Notes: a model not told the origin generated them from the sequence alone. 64,000 bases of DNA from UBA3700 sp964478025 (GCA_964478025.1 CAYZGK010000006.1:15251-79250), one strand, 5' to 3'. Shown: positions 17,764-27,796, counted from the stretch's first letter. Translations and numbers: made by a program.

Positions 17764-17820
17764 CGAAAATATGAGAGAAAGAATTTATCAACATATAACT
17801 GATTTTTATTGTTTTACAAA

Positions 17821-17882
17821 CTGGAATTTACTTTTTCAAATTTTTGCAAACTGGAAATTAGTACTGGAATTTACTTTTTCAA
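17821..17882 (+). repeat. Short dispersed repeat cluster right of the Fic gene
   Basis: Two full copies (17821-17840 and 17864-17882) and one partial copy (about 17851) of the TGGAATTTACTTTTTCAA sequence also present at 16578. No gene between them. Confidence 0.75.
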
Positions 17883-17913
17883 TTAACTTGACTCTTGTGC
17901 ACCCAAGCCAATA

Positions 17914-17943
17914 TTGACATTAGCAAAATGATTATGGTAAAAT
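17914..17943 (+). promoter_or_regulatory. Promoter of the cysteine-protease-like gene
   Basis: TTGACA (17914-17919), 18 bp, TAAAAT (17938-17943), followed by AGGAG at 17949-17953 and the ATG at 17960. The leader would be very short. Confidence 0.65.
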
Positions 17944-17959
17944 TAATTAGGAGTTAAGT

Positions 17960-19107
17960 ATGCACTTTTTTACAAATAAACTAGACAAAAAATTAAGTTT
18001 AAAGACAAAGATTTTTGTAGTTTTTTTACTGATTCTTGTAGTGTTTTTATTGATAACTTTTGTAATACCTCTCAAAGTTTATGCTGAGCAAATTAATGAT
18101 TATAATAAGGTGGAAACTTATGCTGAAAACATTGTTAGTAAAGAGGAAGGTGTAAGTGTTAATACAATTGTTCCTATTTACAACTTAAATAATGAAATAG
18201 TTAGATATTCCGTAAATTATGTGGATTTCAATGGCAATGATTTTGGTTATGTTATTCTTAATAAACATTTAAGTGATAAGAGGGGGCAATTATTGAGATG
18301 TCATTGGGCGACAACTCTAGTATGGCATTAAATAATGAAAGATATTACTTTTTAGATGGATTTGATTATGGGACAAAGATAAATGGGTCGAATATAAGAA
18401 CTGGTGATAGCGTTATTTCATTTTCAGTGGCTAGAAATAAATATAAATCATTTTTGAATGAAAATTCAGATGATAATGATGGATATGTAGATATAATCTA
18501 TGTAAGTGAATTAACAAAGGAATTGAAAATTGCTGATTATTGGTATACTTTTACTCCAATAACTCAGTCTGATTTAAGAAATGCAGGGTTAAATAGCGGT
18601 GATTCGGATGGAATATGTGGTTTAACAACAGCAATGAATGTTTTGAAATATTATTATGATTCAGGTTTATCAAAATATTCAGGTTTAATGTTTACGAACA
18701 GCGATGGCACTATTGATTTAGCAACAACTGCTAAAAAATTGTATACAGGATATGCTCCTTCAGGAAGTACTTATAATCTTCCAAATAATACTATAAGAAA
18801 AAATGCATTGAATCATTATATTAAAACTTATACTTCGTTAAATAAAACTTTTTTTAAGTATGTTGGAATTCAATTTTGGAGTTATTTTTATAATGATATT
18901 TCGAATGGTTGTATTATTGACGTACGATATGATGTAAATAGTAATGAAGGTCATGCAGTCTTGTGTTTAGGTGCAACTGAAGTGTCGGGATCTCATTATG
19001 CCGGGACAAAATATTTATTAGTTGCCGATACATGGGGATCAAATTTGAGATTACTTAATTTTGATTACTATGATGCACTAAAAGGTATGAAAATAAAGGT
19101 GTATTAA
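17960..19107 (+). pseudogene. Secreted papain-like (C39/C10-type) cysteine protease-like gene, frameshifted
   Basis: Two frames together make one protein. The first part has a membrane/signal segment (about 20-40, ending KVYAEQ) and a propeptide-like domain (FGYVILNKHLS). The second continues as GAIIEMSLGDNSS and contains GICGLTTAMNVLKYYY (putative nucleophile Cys), EGHAVLCLG (putative His) and VADTWGSN (putative Asn/Asp), the order found in papain-fold peptidases. The break is at the run of five G near 18283-18287: one extra G would restore a continuous frame through SDKRGAIIE. It may be a true frameshift, a slippage switch or a base-calling error. It pairs with the next gene, which begins one base after the stop. 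Confidence 0.75.
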
Positions 19108-19108
19108 T

Positions 19109-19555
19109 ATGAAAGAAAATGCATTTAGAATTACAATATGTGCTTTGTTATGTATATCTATTATTACCATTGCTTGTCTAAGCATATATATTAGTGTGTT
19201 TCAAGCAAAAGAGATGACGAAATATGTTTCAATAGAGAATGTTTCTAATATACATGTATCAACTAAAGTTCCAGAAACTAATCAAAAATTTGAATTTAAT
19301 TTAACAAATGATGAGATGCAAAACCTTATTAAACTTATGCAATCCTCAAGGATAAAAAGAATGCTACGAAAAGAATATATTGATGCGGTGGGGTTTTCTT
19401 TGACATTTACATATTCAGATGGCTCGACGATTGATGTTTTGTATTTAAATAATATAAAGATTGGAAATAACTGGTATCAAATATATGGCTATGTTTTTGA
19501 GTATGTTTATGAAACAGATAGTTATAAATTAGCATATGAATCCGCTAAAGTGTAA
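19109..19555 (+). CDS. Single-pass exported protein, unknown function
   Basis: A 148-residue protein with an N-terminal hydrophobic anchor (about 8-30, ITICALLCISIITIACLSIYISVF) and an extracytoplasmic domain of beta-rich appearance (EFNLTNDEMQNLIKLMQSSRI, VGFSLTFTYSDGSTIDVLYLNNIKIGNNWYQI). No family recognised. It follows the cysteine-protease-like gene by one base and shares its terminator, so it is probably a partner or inhibitor; that role is only inferred from position. Confidence 0.7.
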   Translation: MKENAFRITICALLCISIITIACLSIYISVFQAKEMTKYVSIENVSNIHVSTKVPETNQKFEFNLTNDEMQNLIKLMQSSRIKRMLRKEYIDAVGFSLTFTYSDGSTIDVLYLNNIKIGNNWYQIYGYVFEYVYETDSYKLAYESAKV

Positions 19556-19597
19556 AAAATAGGATAGGTGTAGAAAAAAGCCTATCCTATTTTAATT
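19556..19597 (+). terminator. Intrinsic terminator
   Basis: A perfect 13-bp stem (19556-19568 with 19581-19593, core TAGGATAGG/CCTATCCTA) around a 12-nt loop, ending in TTTT. It closes the accessory patch just before uvrB. Confidence 0.9.
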
Positions 19598-19653
19598 AAG
19601 AAGAATCAACTTTCAACATTTTTCAATTTACTATCTAAAATCAAACAAATGTT

Positions 19654-19682
19654 TTGAAATATATATAATATTTTGTTAAAAT
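19654..19682 (+). promoter_or_regulatory. Promoter of uvrBA
   Basis: TTGAAA (19654-19659), 17 bp, TAAAAT (19677-19682). Transcription would begin near 19689, only a few bases before the uvrB ATG, and there is no Shine-Dalgarno sequence. I see no LexA box of the Bacillus type. Confidence 0.6.
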
Positions 19683-19692
19683 AACTTTAGTT

Positions 19693-21660
19693 ATGTTTAA
19701 ACTACATTCGAATTACAAACCTTGCGGAGATCAAGAGCAAGCAATAGAGAAATTATCTCAAGGAATTGAAGATGGACTAAGGACCCAGGTTTTGTTAGGA
19801 GTAACAGGCTCTGGTAAGACTTTTACTATGGCAAATATAATAGAAAGAACTCAAAGACCAACGTTAGTTCTTGCACATAATAAAACGCTTGCTGCACAAC
19901 TTTGTAATGAATTTAGAGAATTTTTTCCGGAAAATAAAGTAGAGTATTTCGTATCATACTACGATTATTATCAACCGGAAGCTTATATACCATCTACAGA
20001 TACTTATATAGAAAAAGATTTATCATTAAATGATGAGATAGATAGATTAAGAAATTCAGCAACATCAGCACTTTGTGAAGAAAGAGATGTAATAGTTGTA
20101 GCATCTGTTTCATGCATTTATGGTTTAGGAGCTCCAATAGATTATTTCTCAATGGCTTTATCTTTAAGAGAAGGAACGGAAATAGATAGAGATAAATTAA
20201 TAGATAAATTAGTTGAACTTCAATATATAAGATCAGATATTGATTTTGAGAGAGCGACTTTTAGAGTTAGAGGGGATAGATTAGAAATATATCCTGTTCA
20301 ATATGACAAAGTAGGAGTTAGAGTTGACTTTTTTGGTGATGAAATAGAATCAATTAAAGAATTTGATATAGTAACAGGAAAGGCAACAAAAACTTTATCT
20401 CATATAAATATATTTCCAGCGACTCATTATGTAGTACAACCTGAAAAAAGAGAAGATGCACTTCAACAAATAAAAGAAGATATGGTTACTCAAGCTGAGC
20501 AATTTAGAAAAGAAGAAAAATATATTGAAGCTCAAAGAATTCAAGAGAGAGTATCTTATGATATAGAAATGATTAGAGAACTTGGTTATTGCTCTGGAAT
20601 AGAAAATTACTCAAGATATTTTGATGGAAGAAAACCAGGGCAGGCGCCATATACTTTACTTGATTTCTTCCCAGATGATTTTATTGTTCTTGTTGATGAA
20701 TCACATATGACACTTCCACAAATTCATGCTATGTATAGAGGAGACTTGGCAAGAAAAACTAGTCTTGTAAATTATGGATTTAGATTGCCAGCCGCTTATG
20801 ATAACCGTCCCCTTACATATGAAGAGTTTGAAAGCAAGATACATCAAATGATTTGTGTTTCAGCAACGCCAGGTGACTATGAATTAAAAGAAGCAGGACA
20901 AATTGCCGAGCAAGTAATAAGACCTACAGGACTTGTAGATCCAGTTGTTGAAATCCATAAGATAGATGGTCAAATTGATGATTTAATGTCCAATATAAAT
21001 GAGCAACTTGAAAAGAAAGGTAGAGTACTTGTGACAACTCTTACTAAAAAGATGGCAGAAAGTTTAACTGATTATCTAAAAGAAAATCATTATAAAGTTA
21101 AATATATGCATTCAGATATTGATACATTAGAGAGAATAACTATTATAAACGGACTTAGAAGCGGTGAGTTTGATGTCTTAGTTGGAATTAATCTTTTAAG
21201 AGAAGGATTAGACCTTCCAGAGGTAACACTTGTTGCAATTTTAGATGCAGATAAAGAAGGATTTTTAAGAAGCGATAAAGCATTAATTCAAACAATAGGA
21301 AGAGCAGCAAGAAACGCTGAAGCAAAAGTTATTATGTATGCTGATGTTATTACTGATTCAATGAAAAGAGCAATCGATGAAACAAATCGTCGTAGAGACA
21401 TTCAAATGGCTTATAATAAGGAGCATAATATAATTCCGAAGACAATTATAAAACAAGTAAAAAATACGCTAGAAATCTCTAAAAAGGCCGTAGGTGAAAA
21501 TGGCAAGTATACAAAGAAAGATTGTGAAAAGGAAATTTTAAGATTAAGAGACTTAATGAAATTGGCTTCTAGTAATTTGGATTTTGAAATGGCTATTCAT
21601 TATAGAGATGAAATTAGTAAACTTAAAGAGATAATGAAAGGAATGAATAATGAAAGATAA
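19693..21660 (+). CDS. uvrB: Excinuclease ABC subunit B
   Basis: The damage-verifying helicase-like subunit of nucleotide excision repair; it is loaded by UvrA and recruits UvrC. It shows Walker A GVTGSGKT (about 36-43), the beta-hairpin region YFVSYYDYYQPEAYIPSTDTYIEKD, DESH (VLVDESHMTLPQ), helicase motifs GINLLREGLDLPEV and QTIGRAARN, and the C-terminal UVR motif (about 620-652). The length of 655 residues is normal. The ATG matches the start of known UvrB proteins (MFKLHSNYKPCGDQ) despite lacking a ribosome site. It overlaps uvrA by 11 bp. Confidence 0.98.
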   Translation: MFKLHSNYKPCGDQEQAIEKLSQGIEDGLRTQVLLGVTGSGKTFTMANIIERTQRPTLVLAHNKTLAAQLCNEFREFFPENKVEYFVSYYDYYQPEAYIPSTDTYIEKDLSLNDEIDRLRNSATSALCEERDVIVVASVSCIYGLGAPIDYFSMALSLREGTEIDRDKLIDKLVELQYIRSDIDFERATFRVRGDRLEIYPVQYDKVGVRVDFFGDEIESIKEFDIVTGKATKTLSHINIFPATHYVVQPEKREDALQQIKEDMVTQAEQFRKEEKYIEAQRIQERVSYDIEMIRELGYCSGIENYSRYFDGRKPGQAPYTLLDFFPDDFIVLVDESHMTLPQIHAMYRGDLARKTSLVNYGFRLPAAYDNRPLTYEEFESKIHQMICVSATPGDYELKEAGQIAEQVIRPTGLVDPVVEIHKIDGQIDDLMSNINEQLEKKGRVLVTTLTKKMAESLTDYLKENHYKVKYMHSDIDTLERITIINGLRSGEFDVLVGINLLREGLDLPEVTLVAILDADKEGFLRSDKALIQTIGRAARNAEAKVIMYADVITDSMKRAIDETNRRRDIQMAYNKEHNIIPKTIIKQVKNTLEISKKAVGENGKYTKKDCEKEILRLRDLMKLASSNLDFEMAIHYRDEISKLKEIMKGMNNER

Positions 21661-24460
21661 AATTGTAATAAAAGGTGCAAGAGTAAATAATTTAAAAAAT
21701 ATAAATGTAGAAATACCAAAAAACAAATTAGTTGTTTTAACAGGCCTTTCAGGCTCTGGTAAATCCTCACTTGCTTTTGATACGATTTTTGCGGAAGGAC
21801 AAAGAAGATATATAGAAAGTTTATCTTCATACGCAAGACAATTTTTAGGCCAAATGGATAAGCCTGACGTTGATTCTATAGAAGGTTTGTCTCCAGCAAT
21901 TTCAATTGACCAAAAAACAACATCTAAAAATCCAAGATCAACTGTTGGAACAGTTACTGAAATTTATGATCATTTAAGATTGCTATATGCAAGAATAGGT
22001 GTTCCTCATTGCCCAAATTGTGGAAGAGAAATAAAACATCAAACAGTAGATCAAATAGCAGATATTGTTTTAAATGCTCAAGAAAAATCCAAAGTTAGAA
22101 TATTAGCACCAATTGCTAGAGGCAAAAAAGGTGAATTTAAAAAAGAATTAGATTCGTTTAAGAAAAGAGGATATGCAAGAGTAGAAATAGATGGTGCTGA
22201 GTATACCTTTGATGAAGAAATAAACTTAGATAAAAATATTAAACATAATATATCAATAGTTGTAGATAGATTAATAATAAAGGAAGGTATTCAAAGAAGA
22301 TTAACAGATTCTTTAGAGAGTGCCATTAACTTAAGTGATGGACTAGTTGAAATAGATATAAATGGAGAAAGAAAACTTTTAAGTACAAAGTATGCTTGTC
22401 CAGATTGTGGTATATCTATTGAAGAATTAGAGCCAAGAACTTTTTCTTTTAACTCTCCATTTGGAGCATGTCCTAGCTGCTCTGGGCTTGGCTTTACATA
22501 CCAAGTTGATCCAAATAAATTTATTAAGTGGGATAAAACAATAAATGAGGGTGGTTTAGATATAACTGGATTTATGCTAGACTTTGTTGCGATACCTTCA
22601 GCTTTTTATAAAGAACTATCTAAAAAGTATAAGTTTTCTTTAGATGTTCCTGTTAAGAACTTAGATAAGAAAATATTAAATATGCTTTTATATGGAACTG
22701 GAGATACATTAGATATTGAATATAAATCAGCAAAATTTAGTGGTCATATTTCTAAAACTTTTGAAGGAGTAATACCAACAATTAATAAAAGATATCGTGA
22801 TACATCTTCAGAATATATAAAAAACTCACTTGAAAAATTTATGACTTTAATTCCATGTGAAGAATGTCATGGAGCAAGATTAAAAAAAGAAGCACTAGCA
22901 GTTACTGTTAATAATTTAAATATAAATCAAATGTGTGCAATGTCAGTTGTTAAGCTTATTGATTTATTTGAAAATCTAGAGTTAAAAGGAGCGGATGCAA
23001 TAATTGCGGCACAAGTTAAAAAAGAAATACTATCAAGATTAAATTTCTTAAAGAGTGTTGGTCTTGGATATTTAACTTTAGATAGAGCATCTGCAACACT
23101 ATCTGGTGGTGAGAGCCAAAGAATAAGACTTGCAACTCAAATAGGTTCTGGCTTAACTGGGGTTTTATACATCCTTGATGAACCATCAATAGGACTTCAT
23201 CAATCAGATAATGAAAAGCTTTTAAACTCATTAGAAAATCTAAGAGATATAGGTAATACTTTAATTGTTGTAGAACATGATGAAGATACAATGAGAAGAG
23301 CAGACTATATAGTAGACATAGGTCCTGGTGCTGGTGTTAATGGTGGAAACGTAGTTGCTGTTGGAACGGCTGAAGATTTGATGAAAAACAAAAATTCTAT
23401 AACTGGTAAATATTTATCTGGAGAACTTTCAATACCTATTCCAACTCAAAGAAGACCAGGGAATGGAAAGTATTTAAAGATAAAAGGTGCTTATAGAAAT
23501 AACTTAAAAAATATAGATGTTGATATACCACTTGGTAAGTTTATTGCAGTAACGGGTGTATCAGGTTCTGGTAAATCAAGTTTAGTAAATGAAGTTTTAT
23601 TACCAACACTTCAAAATGAGTTAAATAAAACTGGTTATGGATTGTTTTATTGTAAAGGCTTTGAAGGTGCTAAAAATGTAGATAAAGTTATAGACATTGA
23701 TCAACAGCCAATAGGAAGAACTCCAAGGTCAAATGCGGCTACATATACAGGTGTATTTACAGCTATAAGAGAATTGTTTGCACAAACTCCAGACTCAAAG
23801 TCACGTGGATATGGTCCTGGAAGATTTTCATTTAATGTAAGTGGTGGTAGATGTGAAAATTGTTCTGGTGATGGAATTATAAAGATTGAAATGAACTTTT
23901 TAAGTGATGTATATGTTCCATGTGAAGTATGTGGTGGTCATAGATACAATAGAGAAACTCTTGAAGTTAGATATAAAGGAAAAACGATAGCTGATGTTCT
24001 TGAGATGACAATAGATGAGGCTTGTGAACTATTTAGCAATCAACCTAAAATTTATGGGCAATTAAAAACACTAGTTGATGTTGGACTTGGATATTTAAAA
24101 GTAGGGCAATCTGCAACTACAATGTCAGGTGGAGAGGCACAACGTGTAAAACTTGCTACAGAGCTTTCTAGAAAAAATACAGGCAAAACATTATATATTT
24201 TAGATGAGCCAACAACTGGATTGCATTCTGCAGATGTAGCAAAACTTATAGATATTCTACAAAGATTTGTAAGTGCTGGAAATACAGTTTTAGTAATAGA
24301 GCATAATTTAGATGTTATAAAGGTTGCGGACCATATAATAGATTTAGGACCAGAAGGCGGAGATATGGGCGGTGAAATAATTGCTCAAGGAACGCCTGAA
24401 GAAGTTGCAAATAATGCAAATTCAAAAACTGGTTTCTTCTTAAAAAAGATTTTAAAGTAA
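21650..24460 (+). CDS. uvrA: Excinuclease ABC subunit A
   Basis: The damage-recognition ATPase dimer of nucleotide excision repair. It has two ABC modules: Walker A GLSGSGKSS near the N-terminus and GVSGSGKSS in the second half, signatures LSGGESQR and MSGGEAQR, and Walker B LYILDEPSIGLH and LYILDEPTTGLH. Zinc sites are visible at CPNCGREIKHQT, CPDCG...CPSCSGLG and CENCSGDG...CEVCGG. The 936 residues are the usual length. Its stop is two bases from the end of the convergent folate operon, with no terminator between them. Confidence 0.98.
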   Translation: MKDKIVIKGARVNNLKNINVEIPKNKLVVLTGLSGSGKSSLAFDTIFAEGQRRYIESLSSYARQFLGQMDKPDVDSIEGLSPAISIDQKTTSKNPRSTVGTVTEIYDHLRLLYARIGVPHCPNCGREIKHQTVDQIADIVLNAQEKSKVRILAPIARGKKGEFKKELDSFKKRGYARVEIDGAEYTFDEEINLDKNIKHNISIVVDRLIIKEGIQRRLTDSLESAINLSDGLVEIDINGERKLLSTKYACPDCGISIEELEPRTFSFNSPFGACPSCSGLGFTYQVDPNKFIKWDKTINEGGLDITGFMLDFVAIPSAFYKELSKKYKFSLDVPVKNLDKKILNMLLYGTGDTLDIEYKSAKFSGHISKTFEGVIPTINKRYRDTSSEYIKNSLEKFMTLIPCEECHGARLKKEALAVTVNNLNINQMCAMSVVKLIDLFENLELKGADAIIAAQVKKEILSRLNFLKSVGLGYLTLDRASATLSGGESQRIRLATQIGSGLTGVLYILDEPSIGLHQSDNEKLLNSLENLRDIGNTLIVVEHDEDTMRRADYIVDIGPGAGVNGGNVVAVGTAEDLMKNKNSITGKYLSGELSIPIPTQRRPGNGKYLKIKGAYRNNLKNIDVDIPLGKFIAVTGVSGSGKSSLVNEVLLPTLQNELNKTGYGLFYCKGFEGAKNVDKVIDIDQQPIGRTPRSNAATYTGVFTAIRELFAQTPDSKSRGYGPGRFSFNVSGGRCENCSGDGIIKIEMNFLSDVYVPCEVCGGHRYNRETLEVRYKGKTIADVLEMTIDEACELFSNQPKIYGQLKTLVDVGLGYLKVGQSATTMSGGEAQRVKLATELSRKNTGKTLYILDEPTTGLHSADVAKLIDILQRFVSAGNTVLVIEHNLDVIKVADHIIDLGPEGGDMGGEIIAQGTPEEVANNANSKTGFFLKKILK

Positions 24461-24462
24461 TT

Positions 24463-25230
24463 TTATAAGTCTAAAAATGGAGCTATTTCTTGAAGTGGAA
24501 TTAATACAAAATCTCTATTTTTGTAATCTTTATGAGGAATAATTAAATCTTTTGTATTAAGTTTAATATCATCATAGAAAATTATATCAATATCAAGTGT
24601 TCTATTTCCCCAATGGATTTCTCTTGTTCTTCCAAGTGAGGCTTCAATTTCATGTATTTTATTAAGAAGTTGAAATGGAGATAAAACTGTTTTTATTTCA
24701 CAAGCCATATTTACAAACTCTTTATCTGCAACACCACCATATGGTTGTGTTTTATAGAATGAAGATTTGTTTGTTAATTTAATTTCATCGTTATCTAAAA
24801 GTTCTAGGGCTTTATTTAGTGTTTCTTCTTTATTTCCAAGATTACTGCCTAAAGACAAATACACAGTATGCCAAGATAGGGAAACATTAACGCCTACTGA
24901 ATCAAAAGTTAGACCATATGGCGCTTCAGGCTTTTTTAAATTTAAATCAACTTTATATATTTGTGGGTATTTATTTAAAATAAGTAGCGCAGTTTTATAA
25001 GCTAATGTTTCTATTAAATTAAATGTATTGTTTTTGCAAAAATTAGATATGTCTTGCATTATATCGCAATAAGAAATAGATTTATTTAAATCATCAGTAT
25101 TTGCAGCAGATAAAAAATCTAAATAAAATTTTCCAGAGAATACAAAAGGTTGAGGTTCACTTTTTTCAAATTCTAAAACCCCATGACATGCTTTTATTAC
25201 AAGGTTATTAATTTCTATTGAGCTTTGCAT
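24463..25230 (-). CDS. folBK: Bifunctional dihydroneopterin aldolase / HPPK (FolB-FolK fusion)
   Basis: Two consecutive folate steps in one chain. Residues about 1-116 are FolB (ACHGVLEFEK, LNLKKPEAPYG). Residues about 118-255 are FolK, 6-hydroxymethyl-7,8-dihydropterin pyrophosphokinase (VYLSLGSNLGNKEETL, YKTQPYGGVADKEFVNM, EIHWGNRTLDIDIIFYDD, IPHKDYKNRDFVLIPL). The fusion is common in Gram-positives. It overlaps folP by 23 bp and is the last gene of the folC-folE-folP-folBK operon. It ends two bases from the convergent uvrA. Confidence 0.95.
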   Translation of the reverse strand: MQSSIEINNLVIKACHGVLEFEKSEPQPFVFSGKFYLDFLSAANTDDLNKSISYCDIMQDISNFCKNNTFNLIETLAYKTALLILNKYPQIYKVDLNLKKPEAPYGLTFDSVGVNVSLSWHTVYLSLGSNLGNKEETLNKALELLDNDEIKLTNKSSFYKTQPYGGVADKEFVNMACEIKTVLSPFQLLNKIHEIEASLGRTREIHWGNRTLDIDIIFYDDIKLNTKDLIIPHKDYKNRDFVLIPLQEIAPFLDL

Positions 25231-25999
25231 ATTCTTCCTCTATAACTTTTGCGTTTTCTTTTACATCATGAACTCTAACAAATAATATGCCTTTTTGACA
25301 AGCTATTCTTGTAGATTCTAGAGTGCCATTTAGTCTATCCTTTACTTCGCCACCAAACATTCTTTTTCTTGACGTTCCTAAAAGAAGGGGATAACCAAGT
25401 GTATTTAGTTTATCATAGTTTCTTAAAAGTTCCCAGTTTTGATTAATATCTTTTCCAAAACCTATTCCACCATCAAGACAAACTTTATCATCTTGAATGC
25501 CAGCCTTTTTTGCAAGAATTAAACTCTCTTTTAAAAATGACTTTATATCTTCAAACAAATCTTTATAATCAGTTGTATTTTGGTTATGCATTATACAAGT
25601 TGATGCATTATATTTTGCAATAACACTTGCCATTGATTTATCCCCATATTGAAGACCCCAAATATCATTAATTAAGTCTGCGCCATTATCTAATGCAACA
25701 TTTGCAACTTGTGGATAATATGTGTCTACAGAGATAGGGATGTTAAAGTGTGTTTTAATTAATTTTAAAGGTTCAATAAGTCTAGATATTTCTTCTTCAT
25801 ATGAAATAGTGATGTGTCCAGGTCTTGTTGATTGGGCACCTAAATCTATGATTTCAGCACCATCATTTATCATCGTTTCAACTTTATTTAAAACATTGCT
25901 TATATCACATCTAGAGTTTTCATTAAAAGAATCTGGCGTAAGATTTACTATTGCCATTATGTGAGTTCCAGAAATGAATGTTTTATTTCCTATAATCAT
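25208..25999 (-). CDS. folP: Dihydropteroate synthase
   Basis: Joins hydroxymethyl-dihydropterin pyrophosphate with p-aminobenzoate to give dihydropteroate; it is the sulfonamide target. TIM-barrel motifs are clear: AIVNLTPDSFNENS, EIIDLGAQSTRPG (one residue differs from the usual GGxSTRPG), ISVDTYYPQVA, LINDIWG, LDGGIGFGKD and LLLGTSRKRM. The 263 residues are normal. It overlaps both neighbours (4 bp with folE, 23 bp with folBK). No aminobenzoate synthesis genes are in the window. Confidence 0.96.
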   Translation of the reverse strand: MIIGNKTFISGTHIMAIVNLTPDSFNENSRCDISNVLNKVETMINDGAEIIDLGAQSTRPGHITISYEEEISRLIEPLKLIKTHFNIPISVDTYYPQVANVALDNGADLINDIWGLQYGDKSMASVIAKYNASTCIMHNQNTTDYKDLFEDIKSFLKESLILAKKAGIQDDKVCLDGGIGFGKDINQNWELLRNYDKLNTLGYPLLLGTSRKRMFGGEVKDRLNGTLESTRIACQKGILFVRVHDVKENAKVIEEEYAKLNRN

Positions 26000-26544
26000 T
26001 TTAATAAAATTGAAATAATATGATTCTTTTGTGTTTCGTTAATATCTCCAAGAACAGAGTAGGTTATAGTTTTTGAGCCCATTTTTCTAACACCTCTACA
26101 TGTCATACAAGTATGTTCTGCCTCGCAAACTACAATTGCTGCCTTTGGCTTTAGATAATCCATTAAAGCTTGGCAAATATTATTTGTTAGTTGTTCTTGT
26201 AGTTGTAATCTTTTAGCATAAACTTCTACGCATCTTGCAAGTTTAGATAAACCTACAACTTTGCCATTTGGTATATAAGCTATATGAATTTTTCCGAAAA
26301 AAGGCATTAAATGATGTTCACACATTGAAGAAAATTGAATATCTTTCTCAATAACTATATCGCTAGTTTTAACATCAAAAGTTTTGCTTAAATGAATAGC
26401 AGCATCATCATTATAGCCGCTTAAGATTTCCTCATACATTCTTGCAACTCTATTTGGAGTATCTTTAAGACCTGGTCTATCTTTATCTTCGCCTATTGCA
26501 TCTAATAAATCTTTTATTGCTTGTTCTATCTTATTCTTGTCCAT
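25996..26544 (-). CDS. folE: GTP cyclohydrolase I
   Basis: Converts GTP to 7,8-dihydroneopterin triphosphate, the first committed folate step. The zinc ligands and active site are visible: FSSMCEHHLMPFFGKIHIAY, GLSKLARCVEVYAKRLQLQEQ and EAEHTCMTCRGVRKMGS. Length 182 is typical. It overlaps folC by 14 bp and folP by 4 bp, indicating one transcript. Confidence 0.98.
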   Translation of the reverse strand: MDKNKIEQAIKDLLDAIGEDKDRPGLKDTPNRVARMYEEILSGYNDDAAIHLSKTFDVKTSDIVIEKDIQFSSMCEHHLMPFFGKIHIAYIPNGKVVGLSKLARCVEVYAKRLQLQEQLTNNICQALMDYLKPKAAIVVCEAEHTCMTCRGVRKMGSKTITYSVLGDINETQKNHIISILLK

Positions 26545-27796
26545 TTAATCCTCTTATACATTCTTTGGCTTCATTTAAAATGCTTAGAGATCCAAATACT
26601 ATAATGACATTACAGTCAGAATTATAGGCATTTATTATTGCTTTAGAAATACTTTCATTAGTTATAACATTATTAGAATAATTTTGACAAATCTTTTCAA
26701 GTGATGGAAGGTCTAAAGCTCTAGATGTTGGAGCACAAGCTACATACATATCGGATAAAAGATCTTTCATGTTTTCAAGTATTCCTACAACATCCTTGTC
26801 TTTAAATACGCCAAACACAAATGCCTTTTTAGTATCGTTAAAATGAAGCTTTATTGCATCGTGAAGAGTTTTAGCACCACTTGGATTATGAGCACCATCT
26901 AGTATGAATAATTTATTCTTTACTTCGATTTTTTCGCATCTACCTGGCCAGCGTGTTAAAAATAATCCTTTATATAGGTTTTCTTGTGAAATTTTATATC
27001 CAAGCTTATTTAAAACTTTTACAGCTGCAATAGCAAGGGAAGCATTTATTAATTGGTGTTTTCCAAGCATTTGAATCTTATATGTATTAAAGCCATATTT
27101 AAATGTTAATCCTGAGCTATTAGCTATAAGTAGAGTAGGCTCTTTAGCAACAACTAGTATTTTAGCTTGTTTAAAGACTTTCATTACCTCATCTTCTTGT
27201 TTATAAGTAACTAGAATATCTTTAACAATGCCAAATTTTTCTCTAGCTATTTCTTCTTTGGTATTGCCTAAGTATTCTGTATGATCTAAATCTATTGTTG
27301 TGATAATAGAAAGCAATTTATTATCTATTGCGTTTGTGGCATCTAATCTTCCGCCCATTCCGACTTCAAGTATTACAATATCGCAATTTAAATCTCTAAA
27401 CATTAAGCATGCTGCTGCAAACTCTAATTCAAAGGCAGTTGGAAGTGAAATTGAGTGTTCTTGCTCTAGTTTATCTCTCTCTTCCTTAACGATATTTATA
27501 TATTTTGTGATAGTATCGTTATCTACTTCTTTTCCATTTATAGAAAATCTTTCGTTATAAGAAAAAACTGATGGGGAATTAAATGTCCCTACCTTGTAGC
27601 CAGAGACTGAAAGAATCTTTGTAAGATAAGCACAAACAGAGCCTTTACCATTAGTTCCTGCTACTTGAATTATTTTTAAACTATTTTGTGGATTATCAAG
27701 TCTATTTAGAAAAGCTTTGATAGTATCTAAACCAAAAACACTACCAAATTTAGATAATCCTTCCATATAATTAACACATTCTACATAATTTAACAT
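26531..27796 (-). CDS. folC: Folylpolyglutamate synthase / dihydrofolate synthase
   Basis: Adds glutamate to dihydropteroate and polyglutamate tails to folates. A Mur-ligase-type fold of 421 residues with the phosphate loop VAGTNGKGSV (about 45-54), ILEVGMGGRLDATN, TTIDLDHTEYLGNT and LDGAHNPSGA. First gene of the folate operon. AAGGAGTGGT precedes its ATG. A modest promoter (TAAACA, 17 bp, TAGAAT on the minus strand, roughly 27820-27850) may drive it. Confidence 0.95.
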   Translation of the reverse strand: MLNYVECVNYMEGLSKFGSVFGLDTIKAFLNRLDNPQNSLKIIQVAGTNGKGSVCAYLTKILSVSGYKVGTFNSPSVFSYNERFSINGKEVDNDTITKYINIVKEERDKLEQEHSISLPTAFELEFAAACLMFRDLNCDIVILEVGMGGRLDATNAIDNKLLSIITTIDLDHTEYLGNTKEEIAREKFGIVKDILVTYKQEDEVMKVFKQAKILVVAKEPTLLIANSSGLTFKYGFNTYKIQMLGKHQLINASLAIAAVKVLNKLGYKISQENLYKGLFLTRWPGRCEKIEVKNKLFILDGAHNPSGAKTLHDAIKLHFNDTKKAFVFGVFKDKDVVGILENMKDLLSDMYVACAPTSRALDLPSLEKICQNYSNNVITNESISKAIINAYNSDCNVIIVFGSLSILNEAKECIRGLNGQE

